Assembly: GCA_947623455.1 (NCBI GenBank)
Contig: OX392529.1
Location: 63,053,686-63,117,685 of the forward strand
Length of the DNA stretch: 64,000 nucleotides
Direction: 5' to 3'
Source: Mimachlamys varia
Taxonomy: Eukaryota; Mollusca; Bivalvia; Pectinida; Pectinidae
The notes under the pieces were generated by a model. That model had not been told where the DNA came from, did no database searches, and worked only from the letters and a program-made list of their open reading frames with translations. Position numbers and translations under genes: made by a program. This document shows positions 27,501-35,035 of this stretch, piece by piece; within the stretch, counting starts at the first letter, position 1; the number at the start of each line of letters is the position of its first letter.

Positions 27501-30500
27501 GTAGTAACAATAACTCACCAACTCTACAGTGTAGTAACAATAACTCTCCAACTCTACAGTGTTGTAACATTAACTCACCAACTCTACAGTGTAGTAACAA
27601 TAACTCACCAACTCTACAGTGTAGTAACAATAACTCACCAACTCTACAGTGTAGTAACATTAACTCACCAACTCTACAGTGTAGTAACAATAACTCACCA
27701 ACTCTACAGTGTAGTAACACTAACTCACCAACTCTACAGTGTAGTAACATTAACTCACCAACTCTACAGTGTAGTAACTCACCAACTCTACAGTGTAGTA
27801 ACAATAACTCACCAACTCTACAGTGTAGTAACATTAACTCACTAAATCTACAGTGTAGTAACAATAACTCACCAACTCTACAGTGTAGTAACTCACCAAC
27901 TCTACAGTGTAGTAACAATAACTCACCAACTCTACAGTGTAGTAACAATAACTCACCAACTCTACAGTGTAGTAACAATAACTCACCAACTCTACAGTGT
28001 AGTAACATTAACTCACCAACTCTACAGTGTAGTAACAATAACTCACCAACTCTACAGTGTAGTAACATTAACTCACCAACTCTACAGTGTAGTAACAATA
28101 ACTCTCCAACTCTACAGTGTAGTAACAATAACTCTCCAACTCTACAGTGTAGTAACAATAACTCACCAACTCTACATTAACTTGTAGTTGGTCTTTGTAA
28201 AGTTAAACTGGTTTGTCCTCATTGGCCATGCAATTCTTAAGTCATGACATGCATGTTTAATTTGATTTGTTGAAACAACTGCATTCCTTCTGTATTTTCT
28301 AAAGGAAACTGTATGTTAACAATGTGTTTATACAGAGACATATACATAGCAACATTACTTTCTGACAAAAAGAATGTGTTTGTCTTCACCAGGGACCTGT
28401 CACTGCCCCTGGAGGGGCTGTACCGAGTGCCATGCACGATAAGGTATCCCTACCGAGGCTACCCCCGAACATGGCTTACTCCCCTGGAGCCCTGCCAGTG
28501 TACTACCCTCTGGTGTACCCTCACCCCACCCGCCCGCCTTACGTCACAAGGGTGCCCCCGCCACCGCTGCTGTGTAAGGACCACAAGCCGTTAGAGCGTC
28601 TAAGGTACCCTGAGCCCAGCCCAATCCCCCTCCGGCCACAGGCTGTTGGAAGTCTGTCTGACCCGCTAAAACCTTTGCCAGCCCCCCTGGTTCCTGAGCG
28701 GCTCCACACAGCCAAGATGGCAGCAGTTCATGCGTTCCATGGTAAGCACAATATCTCATTAATGGAAATGTCTGTTAGTGGTTTTAGTACTCCCCTGTTG
28801 TTTGTCTATGAAATAAATTTCTAGTTTACTTAGTTTAGTTTTTATGCCACACTGCATCCTTGGCAGAAGGGAAACATACTGTATAAATATTGGTGTGGTG
28901 CCCTAACAGCAGTCTGCGACGTTAGCCACTAAACTATGCCCATGACTAGTAAATTTTCGTTCGGACTAGTGGCAAGTCCTTGAACTTCAATATATGATGT
29001 GTTATAATAAGCACTGCAATGTGCTTGTCCGGACTTGTGCTTGGAAATTTTAAAGTCACAGACTGTAACAGGCGGGCACAAAATGGCTATACATATCCAA
29101 TCATTCCTACTGAAGGAGAAGGACTTTGCTAATTGGTTCATAATTGGTTTGATGCATCTTTGGGAAAGGGTTTAAGATACAAAATTTGGCTGAAGCATCT
29201 TTGGGTGAAGGGAACTCAATTTTGTATGGTGGGGCAATGAGGGATAGGTAGAGAAGGATGAAGATATGGCATCATAAATGGTCCCAGATTCTGCCCTCTC
29301 TTGCAGACCCAGGCCACACCCCTAGGGACTTAGTTTGTGAGTCAGAACTTGGAAACATTTGAAATCTCTACCATATAACCATGTATACATACATTGTGAA
29401 TAAAGAGACAAATGCACATTTGCATCCAGGGCCTGCCCCGCCCTTGTGGTCTTAACCTCAGGACATAACTTCGAAACTGGGGATAATAAGATGAATGCAG
29501 CCATGACATTATAACTGACCATAGGGTAGCTTTACAGGCCCTCTTGTTCTCTTTTTATTGATATGTATTTTTTATGTGATATCAAAGTTAATTAGCATAT
29601 ACAGTTTTCCTGATGTTGTTGCTCTGGCTTTTTCTCCAGATGAATTGATGAGTGATTTAACAACAGACGCTGTCCTCCCCTCGGCACCACCAGCAACTGG
29701 TCCACTGGAGGAAAAGTAAGTCTGGGTATCTTACAAGTCTAACAGGCAACACCTGGTGTTTCTAAGCTGGCTTGAGCACAGAATCCATGCTTGAGCATGA
29801 GAACGATTTCATGAATAAGGGCCCTGATGTTTCTGTGTTGATGTTTGAACACCTGATGTTTCTTTGTTGGAACACCTGATGTTTCTGTGTTGATGTTTGA
29901 ACACCTGATGTTTCTGTGTTGATGTTGGAACACCTGATGTTTCTGTGTTGATGTTGGAACACCTGATGTTTCTGTGTTGATAATGGAACAGCTGATGTTT
30001 CTGTGTTGATGTTGGAACACCTGATGTTTCTGTGTTGATGTTTGAACACCTGATGTTTCTGTGTTGATGTTTGAACACCTGATGTTTCTGTGTTGATAAT
30101 GGAACAGCTGATGTTTCTGTGTTGATGTTGGAACACCTGATGTTTCTGTGTTGATGTTTGAACAGCTGATGTTTCTGTGTTGATGTTGAAACACCTGATG
30201 TTTCTGTGTTGATGTAGGAACACCTGATGTTTCTGTGTTGATGTTTGAACACCTGATGTTTCTGTGTTGATATTGGAACACCTGATGTTTCTGTGTTGAT
30301 GTTGGAACACCTGATGTTTCTGTGTTGATGTTTGAACACCTGATGTTTCTGTGTTGATGTTTGAACACCTGATGTTTCTGTGTTGATGTTTGAACACCTG
30401 ATGTTTCTGTGTTGATGTTTGAACAGCTGATGTTTCTGTGTTGATGTTTGAACACCTGATGTTTCTGTGTTGATGTAGGAACACCTGATGTTTCTGTGTT

Positions 30501-32816
30501 GATGTTTGAACACCTGATGTTTCTGTGTTGATGTTTGAACACCTGATGTTTCTGTGTTGATGTTGGAACACCTGATGTTTCTGTGTTGATGTAGGAACAC
30601 CTGATGTTTCTGTGTTGATGTTTGAACACCTGATGTTTCTGTGTTGATGTTTGAACACCTGATGTTTCTGTGTTGATGTTTGAACACCTGATGTTTCTGT
30701 GTTGATGTTTGAACACCTGATGTTTCTGTGTTGATGTTGGAACACCTGATGTTTCTGTGTTGATGTTTGAACACCTGATGTTTCTTTGTTGATGTTTGAA
30801 CACCTGATGTTTCTGTGTTGATGTAGGAACACCTGATGTTTCTGTGTTGATGTTTGAACACCTGATGTTTCTGTGTTGATGTTTGAACACCTGATGTTTC
30901 TGTGTTGATGTTTGAACACCTGATGTTTCTGTGTTGATAATGGAACAGCTGATGTTTCTGTGTTGATGTAGGAACAACTGATGTTTCTGTGTTGATGTTT
31001 GAACACCTGATGTTTCTGTGTTGATGTTGGAACACCAGATGTTTCTGTGTTGATGTAGGAACACCTGATGTTTCTGTGTTGATGTTTGAACACCTGATGT
31101 TTCTGTGTTGATGTTTGAACACCTGATGTTTCTGTGTTGATGTTTGAACACCTGATGTTTCTGTGTTGATGTTTGAACACCTGATGTTTCTGTGTTGATG
31201 TTGGAACACCTGATGTTTCTGTGTTGATGTTTGAACACCTGATGTTTCTTTGTTGATGTTTGAACACCTGATGTTTCTGTGTTGATGTAGGAACACCTGA
31301 TGTTTCTGTGTTGATGTTTGAACACCTGATGTTTCTGTGTTGATGTTTGAACACCTGATGTTTCTGTGTTGATGTTTGAACACCTGATGTTTCTGTGTTG
31401 ATGTTTGAACACCTGATGTTTCTGTGTTGATGTTTGAACAGCTGATGTTTCTGTGTTGATGTAGGAACAACTGATGTTTCTGTGTTGATGTAGGAACACT
31501 TGATGTTTCTGTATTGATGTAGGAACACCTGATGTTTCTGTGTTGATGTTTGAACACCTGATGTTTCTGTGTTGATGTTTGAACACCTGATGTTTCTGTG
31601 TTGATGTTTGAACACCTGATGTTTCTGTGTTGATGTTGGAACACCTGATGTTTCTGTGTTGATGTAGGAACACCTGATGTTTCTTTGTTGATGTTTGAAC
31701 ACCTGATGTTTCTGTGTTGATGTTTGAACACCTGATGTTTCTGTGTTGATGTTTGAACACCTGATGTTTCTGTGTTGATGTTTGAACACCTGATGTTTCT
31801 GTGTTGATGTTGGAACACCTGATGTTTCTTTGTTGATGTTTGAACACCTGATGTTTCTGTGTTGATGTTTGAACACCTGATGTTTCTGTGTTGACAATGG
31901 AACACCTGATGTTTCTGTGTTGATATTGGAACACCTGATGTTTCTGTGTTGATATTGGAACACCTGATGTTTCTGTGTTGATGTTGGAACACCTGATGTT
32001 TCTGTGTTGATGTTTGAACACCTGATGTTTCTGTGTTGATGTAGGAACACCTGATGTTTCTGTGTTGATGTAGGAACACCTGATGTTTCTGTGTTGATGT
32101 AGGAACACCTGATGTTTCTGTGTTGATGTTTGAACACCTGATGTTTCTGTGTTGATGTTTGAACACCTGATGTTTCTGTGTTGGTACACCTGATATTTCT
32201 GTGTTGATGTTGGAACACCTGATGTTTCTGTGTTGATGTTGGAACACCTGATGTTTCTGCATTGATGTAGGAACACCTGATGTTTCTGTATTTATGTTGG
32301 AACACCTGATGTTTATGTATCTGTATTTATGTTGGAACACCTGATGTTTCTGTATTTATGTTGGAACACTTTGTGTTTCTGTTTGTGTTTTTATGTCAGC
32401 CATTTTCACCCCAACAGACTTTCCCAGTAAGAGATTGAGGGGTTAATTTGGTATGAATTTCAAACTGCTAGATGATTGCTGTGGTATGTATGCTGGATTA
32501 TTATAGGGTACATTTATTTGTTGAGTGCTAACCTGTTTTAATATTACAACCTGATCAATACACCACTAATACAGTTAATTTTATGATGAGCAGATTTGAG
32601 GATGCCATTGGAGAGGCTATGAAGATTTGTCCTGTCTGCAGTGAGTCCTTCTCGGCCGATATTGATGTGCAAAGTTTTGATGACCATGTTCTGGGACATG
32701 TTGGCAAAATCTGCCCCATCTGTCAGAAGATTGTAGAGAATGTAAGTGACAACGAATTTCAATACCACGTCAACAAACATCTGGAGGATGAGGATGAGGA
32801 TGCAGAGACCATATAA
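3241..32816 (+). CDS. TAX1BP1: TAX1BP1-like autophagy receptor, 16 coding exons, 918 aa
   Basis: Joined from 16 exons whose phases all match (298+227+147+207+189+138+117+186+145+96+127+157+75+349+76+223 = 2757 nt). Residues about 24-131 are a SKICH domain (VVFHNIPETY, YDWVGLYKVGW, YYEWAV, FCYVTSSGQIRG). M149-L150-I151-I152, after an acidic stretch, sits where family members carry the non-canonical LC3-interacting motif. Residues about 155-550 and 592-703 are heptad-like coiled coil, 704-844 are proline-rich, and 857-907 hold two zinc fingers (C857, C860, H876, H880; C885, C888, H903, H907) like the ubiquitin-binding UBZ pair. Human TAX1BP1 is 789 aa, so this is somewhat longer. Known vertebrate roles are ubiquitin-dependent selective autophagy and damping of NF-kB signalling; the same role here is inferred. 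The start is the first ATG after an in-frame TGA at 3229. CALCOCO1/2 are the alternatives, but two terminal fingers and overall length favour TAX1BP1. Confidence 0.9.
3539..3853 (+). other. intron 1 (no array)
   Basis: A 315-bp phase-1 intron, GTAAAT to TTAATTACAG. I see no tandem repeat in it, unlike most other introns of the gene. Confidence 0.85.
3854..4080 (+). CDS. TAX1BP1: TAX1BP1-like exon 2: second half of SKICH, LIR-like segment
   Basis: Residues 100-175. Completes SKICH (EFYQFCYVTSSGQIRGAS, then PFQFKKPS). After the acidic run VEVEDTDTD comes M149-L-I-I, the position of the DMLVV-type non-canonical LC3-interacting motif of NDP52 and TAX1BP1. The coiled coil starts at about residue 155. 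Phase 0 end, donor CAG/GTACGT. Confidence 0.92.
4088..4300 (+). mobile_element. V-type tRNA-derived SINE in intron 2
   Basis: The head has a pol III B-box-like GCGAGTTCGAATTCC at about 4139. A central domain with TCTGGGTACTCCGGCTTTCC and ACCTGGCACGTCC follows, and the tail is AAATGACCCTGGCTGTTAAT then an A-rich CAAAATAAACCAAACC. I recognise this as the conserved body of V-SINE/MetaSINE-type elements common in bivalves, recalled rather than searched. It begins only about 7 nt downstream of the exon 2 donor. Confidence 0.75.
4301..4818 (+). other. rest of intron 2
   Basis: AT-rich intronic sequence with short ACAC-rich stretches near 4370-4450. The acceptor is TTGGCACACAG, weaker in pyrimidines than others in the gene but required by the reading frame. 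Confidence 0.7.
4819..4965 (+). CDS. TAX1BP1: TAX1BP1-like exon 3: coiled coil
   Basis: Residues 176-224, phase 0 at both ends. Glutamine-, glutamate- and leucine-rich heptads (LVQKLSDMDRQLLEAQKE). It ends AATCAG before GTCGGT; the donor lies at the start of a short tandem array. Confidence 0.9.
4966..5112 (+). repeat. about ten 14-bp repeats starting at the exon 3 donor
   Basis: Units of about 14 bp (TAGGTCACCCCATC and variants, some 16-17 bp) begin directly at the exon 3 donor (CAG/GTCGGTCACC). Each unit has an AG/GTCACC motif echoing that donor. Confidence 0.85.
5648..5815 (+). repeat. 84-bp tandem duplication in intron 3
   Basis: Two adjacent 84-bp copies (first at 5648, second at 5732) share GTGAAGGTCACTGAGGTGAA and AACTTTCGGCAAAACTTGAA with only a few differences, so the duplication is recent. 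The rest of intron 3 (5113-6348) is ordinary AT-rich sequence. Confidence 0.9.
6349..6555 (+). CDS. TAX1BP1: TAX1BP1-like exon 4: coiled coil
   Basis: Residues 225-293, phase 0. Strong heptad pattern (MEGRISRLNEEIQELKSEI, KLQNEKDKFEGEMRVMTGQI). Acceptor TTGTTTTCAG, donor AAG/GTACAT. Confidence 0.92.
6822..8867 (+). repeat. 29-bp minisatellite, about 70 copies, intron 4
   Basis: Head-to-tail copies of a 29-bp unit containing CTTGTTGATGAATAAG and TATTATACAATGG, with interspersed variants (GATCAATAAG, CAACTGC, an extra AAGTATT insertion). I see no similarity to the flanking exons. It fills about 80 percent of intron 4. Open frames across it are a by-product of the repeat. Confidence 0.97.
9118..9306 (+). 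CDS. TAX1BP1: TAX1BP1-like exon 5: coiled coil
   Basis: Residues 294-356, phase 0. Coiled coil (NEKLETLTRELSESESVII, LRNQVDGLQQEIRDKAKHL). The last 47 nt (9260-9306) plus the following GT form the first unit of the 49-bp array that fills the next intron. Donor CAG/GTAAGC. Confidence 0.9.
9260..11113 (+). repeat. 49-bp minisatellite, about 37 copies, made from the exon 5 end and its donor
   Basis: The first unit is coding sequence: AAGCTAAACATTTAGAACAG onward to GACGATCAG/GT. Later units repeat it as AGCTAACCATCTAGAACAGC, then CACGTCA, then ACGATCAGGTAAGC or ACGATCAGGTAGGT. Almost every unit therefore has a full CAG/GTAAGC or CAG/GTAGGT donor. Reading through the first donor hits GTA AGC TAA at once, so use of any later donor would truncate the protein. 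Confidence 0.97.
11114..11725 (+). other. unique remainder of intron 5
   Basis: About 610 bp of unique AT-rich sequence without coding potential, ending in the exon 6 acceptor TTCCTCTGCATAG. Confidence 0.7.
11726..11863 (+). CDS. TAX1BP1: TAX1BP1-like exon 6: coiled coil
   Basis: Residues 357-402, phase 0. Coiled coil (RMDSLIERLKNTEDKLEAAE, then a methionine- and glutamate-rich part). It ends AGACCTAGAG before a strong donor GTGAGT; that junction is copied through the next array. Confidence 0.92.
11843..13028 (+). repeat. 28/31-bp minisatellite, about 40 copies, made from the exon 6 end
   Basis: Exon 6 ends AAAATGTCATCAGACCTAGAG. The intronic unit is near-identical: AACATGTACCATTGACCTAG, then AG/GTCAGT (28 bp) or AG/GTGTCAGT (31 bp). 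Each unit thus carries GAG/GT. One unit at 12731-12745 restores the exact GAG/GTGAGT donor. Read-through from exon 6 meets TGA within the first unit. Confidence 0.96.
13066..13350. repeat. two units of a dispersed ~165-bp repeat, intron 6
   Basis: Two diverged units share CAGGTTC, GATTGATGGGGAAAACAAAA, TGGCCGACAAATGGCCATCTT and CTTGAGAAGTACT. The same family occurs as a larger inverted cluster at 35036-35800, so it is an interspersed repeat. Confidence 0.75.
13479..13595 (+). CDS. TAX1BP1: TAX1BP1-like exon 7: coiled coil
   Basis: Residues 403-441, phase 0 (KQEKERVIKELNHTASDVEA, then ANSELESIRK). Acceptor GTTTTACAG, donor AAG/GTAAGT. Confidence 0.92.
13606..14050 (+). repeat. 43-bp minisatellite, about 10 copies, intron 7
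   Basis: Units of 43 bp (GTACATCAGAAGGGCGAG, TTCTCTCAGGCAATAGATAG) start 10 nt after the exon 7 donor and fill nearly all of the 510-bp intron. The splice site itself is not part of the unit. Confidence 0.96.
14106..14291 (+). CDS. TAX1BP1: TAX1BP1-like exon 8: coiled coil
   Basis: Residues 442-503, phase 0. Coiled coil interrupted by a serine-rich kink (DVSGNSLSSLHCLQ). Acceptor TTGATTTTGTAG, donor GCT/GTAAGT. Confidence 0.92.
14292..14806 (+). other. intron 8 with a duplicated 3' splice site
   Basis: A 515-bp intron without an array. Its 3' end is a 23-bp tandem duplication: TTTTTTATACAGAAAGAATA occurs twice, giving AG sites at 14783 and 14806. Only the second keeps the frame; the first leads to a stop within the exon. 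Around 14360-14600 is a diverged stretch resembling dispersed repeats seen near 42.9 kb. Confidence 0.85.
14807..14951 (+). CDS. TAX1BP1: TAX1BP1-like exon 9: coiled coil
   Basis: Residues 504-551 plus one nt, phase 1 end. Coiled coil (KEYKQNIKELVRENEDLKE, then YKTLYIENKKLQKKLSKLTE). The acceptor is the downstream copy of a duplicated TATACAG. Donor AAAAA/GTAAGA. Confidence 0.92.
14952..16611 (+). other. intron 9
   Basis: A 1660-bp phase-1 intron. Apart from about 220 bp at the start and 160 bp at the end it is the 60-bp array described separately. Acceptor TTTTGTGAACAG. Confidence 0.85.
15172..16449 (+). repeat. 60-bp minisatellite, about 21 copies, intron 9
   Basis: Units of 60 bp: CTTTGCCATTAATATGG, TATTTCAGTACTACTGG, TTTGGTGATCAAGCTTATTC. 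Because 60 is a multiple of three, frames stay open on both strands (YSVIFAINMVFQYYWFGDQA on +), but neither joins the exon frame. Every unit has a 3'-splice-like TATTTCAG after an A-rich TTAAT. Confidence 0.96.
16612..16707 (+). CDS. TAX1BP1: TAX1BP1-like exon 10: Ser/Thr-rich break in the coiled coil
   Basis: Residues 552-583 plus one nt. A basic start (KKTRKMER) then a serine-rich, non-helical stretch (SISESSVSSQTFVVETPVM). The end is set by phase: TCAGACA/GTACGT leaves one nt that joins exon 11 in frame. The donor is the first of many copies in a 30-bp array, so the 3' limit may differ between transcripts. Confidence 0.82.
16699..18836 (+). repeat. 30-bp minisatellite, about 71 copies, carrying the exon 10 donor and an open frame
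   Basis: The 30-bp unit holds ATATAGAACTCCCTACACC and TCAGACAGTACATA. The exon 10 end (CCTCAGACA/GTACGT) is its first copy, so each unit repeats the donor as GTACGT, GTACAT or GTATGT. In the exon 10 frame it encodes the decapeptide SDSTYRTPYT with no stop until TAA at 17343, about 21 units on. Short broken units (ATAAAGAACACC) at about 17343, 18145, 18200 and 18582 divide the array into blocks that look like duplications of each other. Confidence 0.96.
18964..19090 (+). CDS. TAX1BP1: TAX1BP1-like exon 11: coiled coil restarts
   Basis: Residues 584-625 plus two nt. Starts NGSKGTDLQ, then a perfect tandem duplication of nine residues, SSSQLEKEL twice (593-601 and 602-610), with synonymous differences between copies. 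Then coiled coil. Acceptor GTGTTTTCAG, donor CTCAA/GTAAGA. Confidence 0.9.
19091..20522 (+). other. intron 11: three diverged ~150-bp repeats, no array
   Basis: A 1432-bp phase-2 intron. Three diverged units begin with a TCCACTTTT motif near 19250, 19370 and 19530 and share GATATCATC and TTTGGGGCAAAAACAT, probably pieces of a dispersed element. A MITE-like element occupies 20335-20485. Acceptor ATACTTACAG. Confidence 0.7.
20335..20485. mobile_element. short inverted-repeat element (MITE-like), intron 11
   Basis: The ends are inverted: AACCTCATTGTCT on the left and AGACAATGAGGTTT on the right. The interior has TTAACTTGAAGACTTTGTTT and CCTGCTGACTTG. Related copies lie at 46813-46981 and 47436-47560. 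Confidence 0.65.
20523..20679 (+). CDS. TAX1BP1: TAX1BP1-like exon 12: coiled coil
   Basis: Residues 626-678 (YKKLYIEEKAKVESLRKHF, then NRLRIRIEEAASANESRVQS). Phase 2 start, phase 0 end. Donor GAG/GTAAGA. A long highly charged helix. Confidence 0.92.
20680..21015 (+). other. start of intron 12: dispersed-repeat fragment
   Basis: Contains TTTTAGGTCATTTGACCCAG and a body (CCTCCTTAACTCCAAAG, CTTGAGGGAGGGCAATCAT) resembling the 'agctcacctggcc' dispersed family seen at 44306, 48487 and elsewhere. The 34/38-bp array begins directly after it. Confidence 0.55.
21016..25184 (+). repeat. 34/38-bp minisatellite, about 115 copies, intron 12
   Basis: Units of 34 or 38 bp: AGAGATTGTTTTGTCTGTAA, CTATTAGGATATAT, with an optional extra ATAT making the 38-bp form. 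It is the largest array in the gene (about 4.2 kb). It includes a higher-order duplication with an offset of 1270 bp (about 22560-23829 and 23830-25114), recognisable by rare variants such as CTGTTACTATTAGG. Confidence 0.97.
22560..25114 (+). repeat. 1270-bp higher-order tandem duplication inside the array
   Basis: The order of unit variants from about 22560 repeats from 23830: GTCAGAAACTATTAGG at 22671 and 23941, and CTGTCTATAACTATTAGGC at 23179 and 24449, always 1270 bp apart. The copies look identical over most of their length, so the event is recent compared with the spread of unit variants. Confidence 0.88.
25282..25356 (+). CDS. TAX1BP1: TAX1BP1-like exon 13: end of coiled coil
   Basis: Residues 679-703 (KFVSEKEKNIAQLEGKLRE, ANILCD), 75 nt, phase 0 at both ends. 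Acceptor ATGTTTTCAG, donor GAT/GTAAGT. A small exon between two of the largest arrays. Confidence 0.9.
25424..28178 (+). repeat. 30/24-bp minisatellite, about 95 copies, intron 13
   Basis: Units of 30 bp (CCAACTCTACAGTGTAGTAA, CAATAACTCA) or 24 bp lacking the CAATAA part. Both lengths are multiples of three, so frames run open on both strands (SPTLQCSNNN repeats on +, LLLHCRVGEL on -). The + frame is out of phase with exon 13, whose read-through stops after five codons. Blocks of 24-bp units at 26500-26890 look locally homogenised. Confidence 0.97.
28179..28392 (+). other. end of intron 13
   Basis: About 210 bp of unique sequence leading to the acceptor TTGTCTTCACCAG. Confidence 0.6.
28393..28741 (+). 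CDS. TAX1BP1: TAX1BP1-like exon 14: proline-rich linker
   Basis: Residues 704-819 plus one nt; the largest exon. Rich in proline and tyrosine (GALPVYYPLVYPHPTRPPYV, VPPPPLL, LPAPLVP) and markedly more GC-rich than the other exons. Likely disordered, joining the coiled coil to the zinc fingers. I see PPY but no PPxY motif. Phase 0 start, phase 1 end (CATG/GTAAGC). Confidence 0.9.
28742..29639 (+). other. intron 14 (no array)
   Basis: An 898-bp intron without a tandem array. Around 29200-29500 are fragments (GGTGGGGCAATGAGGGATAG, CCAGGCCACACCCCTAGGGA) like the tails of the dispersed family at 44306. Acceptor GGCTTTTTCTCCAG. Confidence 0.7.
29640..29715 (+). CDS. TAX1BP1: TAX1BP1-like exon 15: short linker
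   Basis: Residues 820-844 plus two nt (DELMSDLTTDAVLPSAPPAT, GPLEE). Acidic then proline/alanine-rich. Phase 1 start, phase 2 end, donor GAAAA/GTAAGT. Supported mainly by matching phases on both sides. Confidence 0.85.
29823..32367 (+). repeat. 29-bp minisatellite, about 88 copies, intron 15
   Basis: Units of 29 bp: CCTGATGTTTCTGTGTTGAT then GTTTGAACA, with GTTGGAACA, GTAGGAACA and AATGGAACAG variants. No minus frame has a stop, so three frames of about 845 codons run through it; they are by-products of a stop-free 29-bp unit. Variant order repeats in blocks (for example around 30480-30830 and 31040-31310), suggesting higher-order duplication. Confidence 0.97.
32594..32816 (+). CDS. TAX1BP1: TAX1BP1-like exon 16: two zinc fingers and stop
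   Basis: Residues 845-918 and TAA. Finger 1: C857-x2-C860-x15-H876-x3-H880. Finger 2: C885-x2-C888-x14-H903-x3-H907. In the family these terminal fingers bind ubiquitin and other partners. An acidic tail (EDEDEDAETI) follows. Acceptor TTATGATGAGCAG, a poor pyrimidine tract but forced by phase 2. Confidence 0.92.
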
Positions 32817-33570
32817 ATCACAGATCCACAATTATGACCACAATCAGGAAACTGTCTTGAAGATTGCTGTTTAAGAGATGAGGAAATTTGATTTGACATG
32901 TTGAACATGTATCATAATAATTATTGATTTTAAGCTTGTTCTTATTTTGTGAGGAATATTTTTTTTATTATTTCGTGTTATTACTATAAGAAAATGACGT
33001 GCTATGGCTGTGAGACTTTATCTTAACGAAGATGAACTAATCAGAGGTAACACTTAGGTCTTCTACCATTGTTTCCTCACAGCCCATGATCTGATGATAC
33101 CTGTAGTGTAACTGTTTGTCATGTGACTAGCAGAGAAAGGTCAGAGGGCATGTGTCTGCTATAGGAAGAACAGTTCACTGTGAAATTTTCATAGTAATCC
33201 TGGAAATAAGGAAATGTTTATTATGATAATAATTGAAGGGAAACGTATTACATGTATATAATAATTGAAGGGAAATGTATTACATGTATATAATAATTGA
33301 AGGGATATGCGTTATTGTGCCCCAGTATCATCAAGTTAATTTTTCACAACTATATGTGGATGTGGCCCAACATTGTATATATTATATACATTACTCATTG
33401 TGCTTTATATTTTGGCTGTTTGTCCATGGTAAGCTCACTTGATTTAAATGTCACAGAGGAGTACGGTAGTACATCACCAAGCTGGGTAGCCAGGCAGTGT
33501 ACTCTTTTTGAAGTATACCTACAGTTTCCAGCAGATTTTAAATTTTTAAATTAAGTATTCATTCAATAAA
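32817..33570 (+). other. TAX1BP1: probable 3' UTR of the TAX1BP1-like gene
   Basis: AT-rich, no coding potential. The first good polyadenylation signal is AATAAA at 33565-33570, which would give a 3' UTR of about 770 nt. It contains a 32-bp tandem repeat (about 2.5 copies of AATTGAAGGGAAAYGTATTA) at about 33229-33308. Confidence 0.5.
33565..33570 (+). terminator. candidate polyadenylation signal
   Basis: AATAAA in ATTCAATAAAATTCC, about 750 nt after the stop codon; another AATAAA-containing site (TTAAATAAATGG) lies about 200 nt further on. Position alone supports it. Confidence 0.45.
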
Positions 33571-35035
33571 ATTCCTATTGTGTAATGGTTATATCTCATA
33601 AACAAATCAGGATGTTTATATCATCTACGACTAGGTCATGGTACAATCATGTATGGCTCAGTATCTGTCATCTGTCCAATTTAGAACTTTGTGAAGATCT
33701 CATTGACCCAGTAGGATCTAATATTTGGGCAGTAGGTACACAACCTCAGATGAGGTTTCTTTAAATAAATGGCCTTTATTCAATGACACGGGCATCACAA
33801 TATATTCAAAAAAGCCAACATCAATTTCGTATTTGTAAGTACTAGAGCAATGCTATTAGTATTTGTTTTCAGTATGTTGTGCTTCATAAGGTCAAAGGTC
33901 AGCTTTGATTGCTGAGGTAATATTAAGTTTCCTGATTAGCAAGTCATTGTGTAACTATTTACCTGATCGGTACGTGTAGAAATGGCTGTACAGTATTTGT
34001 ATTTGTACCAATTCCAATCACATTACCATGTATAAACATGTGAATCAATCTCGACCAGCTTCGCTACAGAGAAAGTTTTGGACCAGAGATACTGATGCCC
34101 CAATGGGGAAATATTTACCACAACTGCTTTGATATATCTGTTTCAGTAATACAGGCCCTCCTGGCCTTTTATTTTTGTATTCAAGTTAAATTTTTATTCT
34201 CTTCACACATTTGTAAAAACTCATTCAGTAGTTTAAGATGACTAACGTCAACCATTTATGGGTTGGTTTGATTTCTAGATGACCCTGGCGATTTGAGGTT
34301 GTATTTAGATAATCTGGCCAAAGTGCTTTTAGGCACAGTGGGTAGTCTGACCAGAGGGATTGAGGCTTAGGTGGGGGATGTTTCCAAAAAGGCTTGAAGC
34401 TCCAAGTGGATGGTCTGGCCGAGAGGGTTTAAGACCAAGAAGGCAGTAAACTCCAGATTGTTTAAACTGCTGAAAAAGACAGAGTAGACCAGATAGTTTG
34501 GAGTTGTCAGGAAGTGCAATTTCGTTGTTTCATTTTTTTAACACAAAAGACCAATATCTAACTATAACTTTTGTTGTTTGTTATTTAGCCATGAACTGAC
34601 AGGATTCAAAAAACCTTGGTCGTCTTGCCCTCCTGAAAAGTTGAAACAGGAATTCAAATTGACTAAATCTAATCTTTTCGCCTTGAAGAAATGATTTGGA
34701 TCAGTAACCATATATTAAGTCTATGACATAACAGAAGTGATTTGTGTGATGATAAAAGTGTTATTTCATTTGATACAGAAAGGGGTGACAGTGTTTCCCG
34801 AGTCGGACATTTTTTGTAACAAGTTTTTATACAAATTCTTGTGCTAAATGGCAGGCTGTTATGTCATCGCCATGGTAACTGTGATACTCTATGTATGGTT
34901 CATATATCAATAAAATATTATAGAAACCATTCTCTCTTTTAGTTCTTTTCAGCTGACCATCATCAGATGGTGGGCTAATCAAATCGCTCTGCGTCCTTTG
35001 TCTGTCGTCCGTCTGTCCATCCTCAAACAATTCTT
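33571..35035. other. intergenic sequence with dispersed-repeat fragments
   Basis: No coding frame recognised. At 33700-33770 a fragment (ATTTGGGCAGTAGGTACACA) resembles elements at 43.0 and 48.6 kb. From about 34945 (AGCTGACCATCATCAGATGG) the sequence leads into the repeat cluster at 35036. Confidence 0.5.

Noticed and set aside
25371..28158. Long frames on both strands across the intron 13 array (LLLHCRVGEL, SPTLQCSNNN)
   Set aside because: Products of 30/24-bp units without stops. The + frame does not join the exon 13 phase, and read-through from exon 13 stops within six codons.
29739..32340. Three overlapping minus-strand frames of about 845 codons (SGVQTSTQKHQVFKHQHRNI repeats)
   Set aside because: They exist because the 29-bp unit of the intron 15 array has no minus-strand stop in any frame. 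They lie in an intron of a well-supported gene on the other strand and lack independent coding signals.
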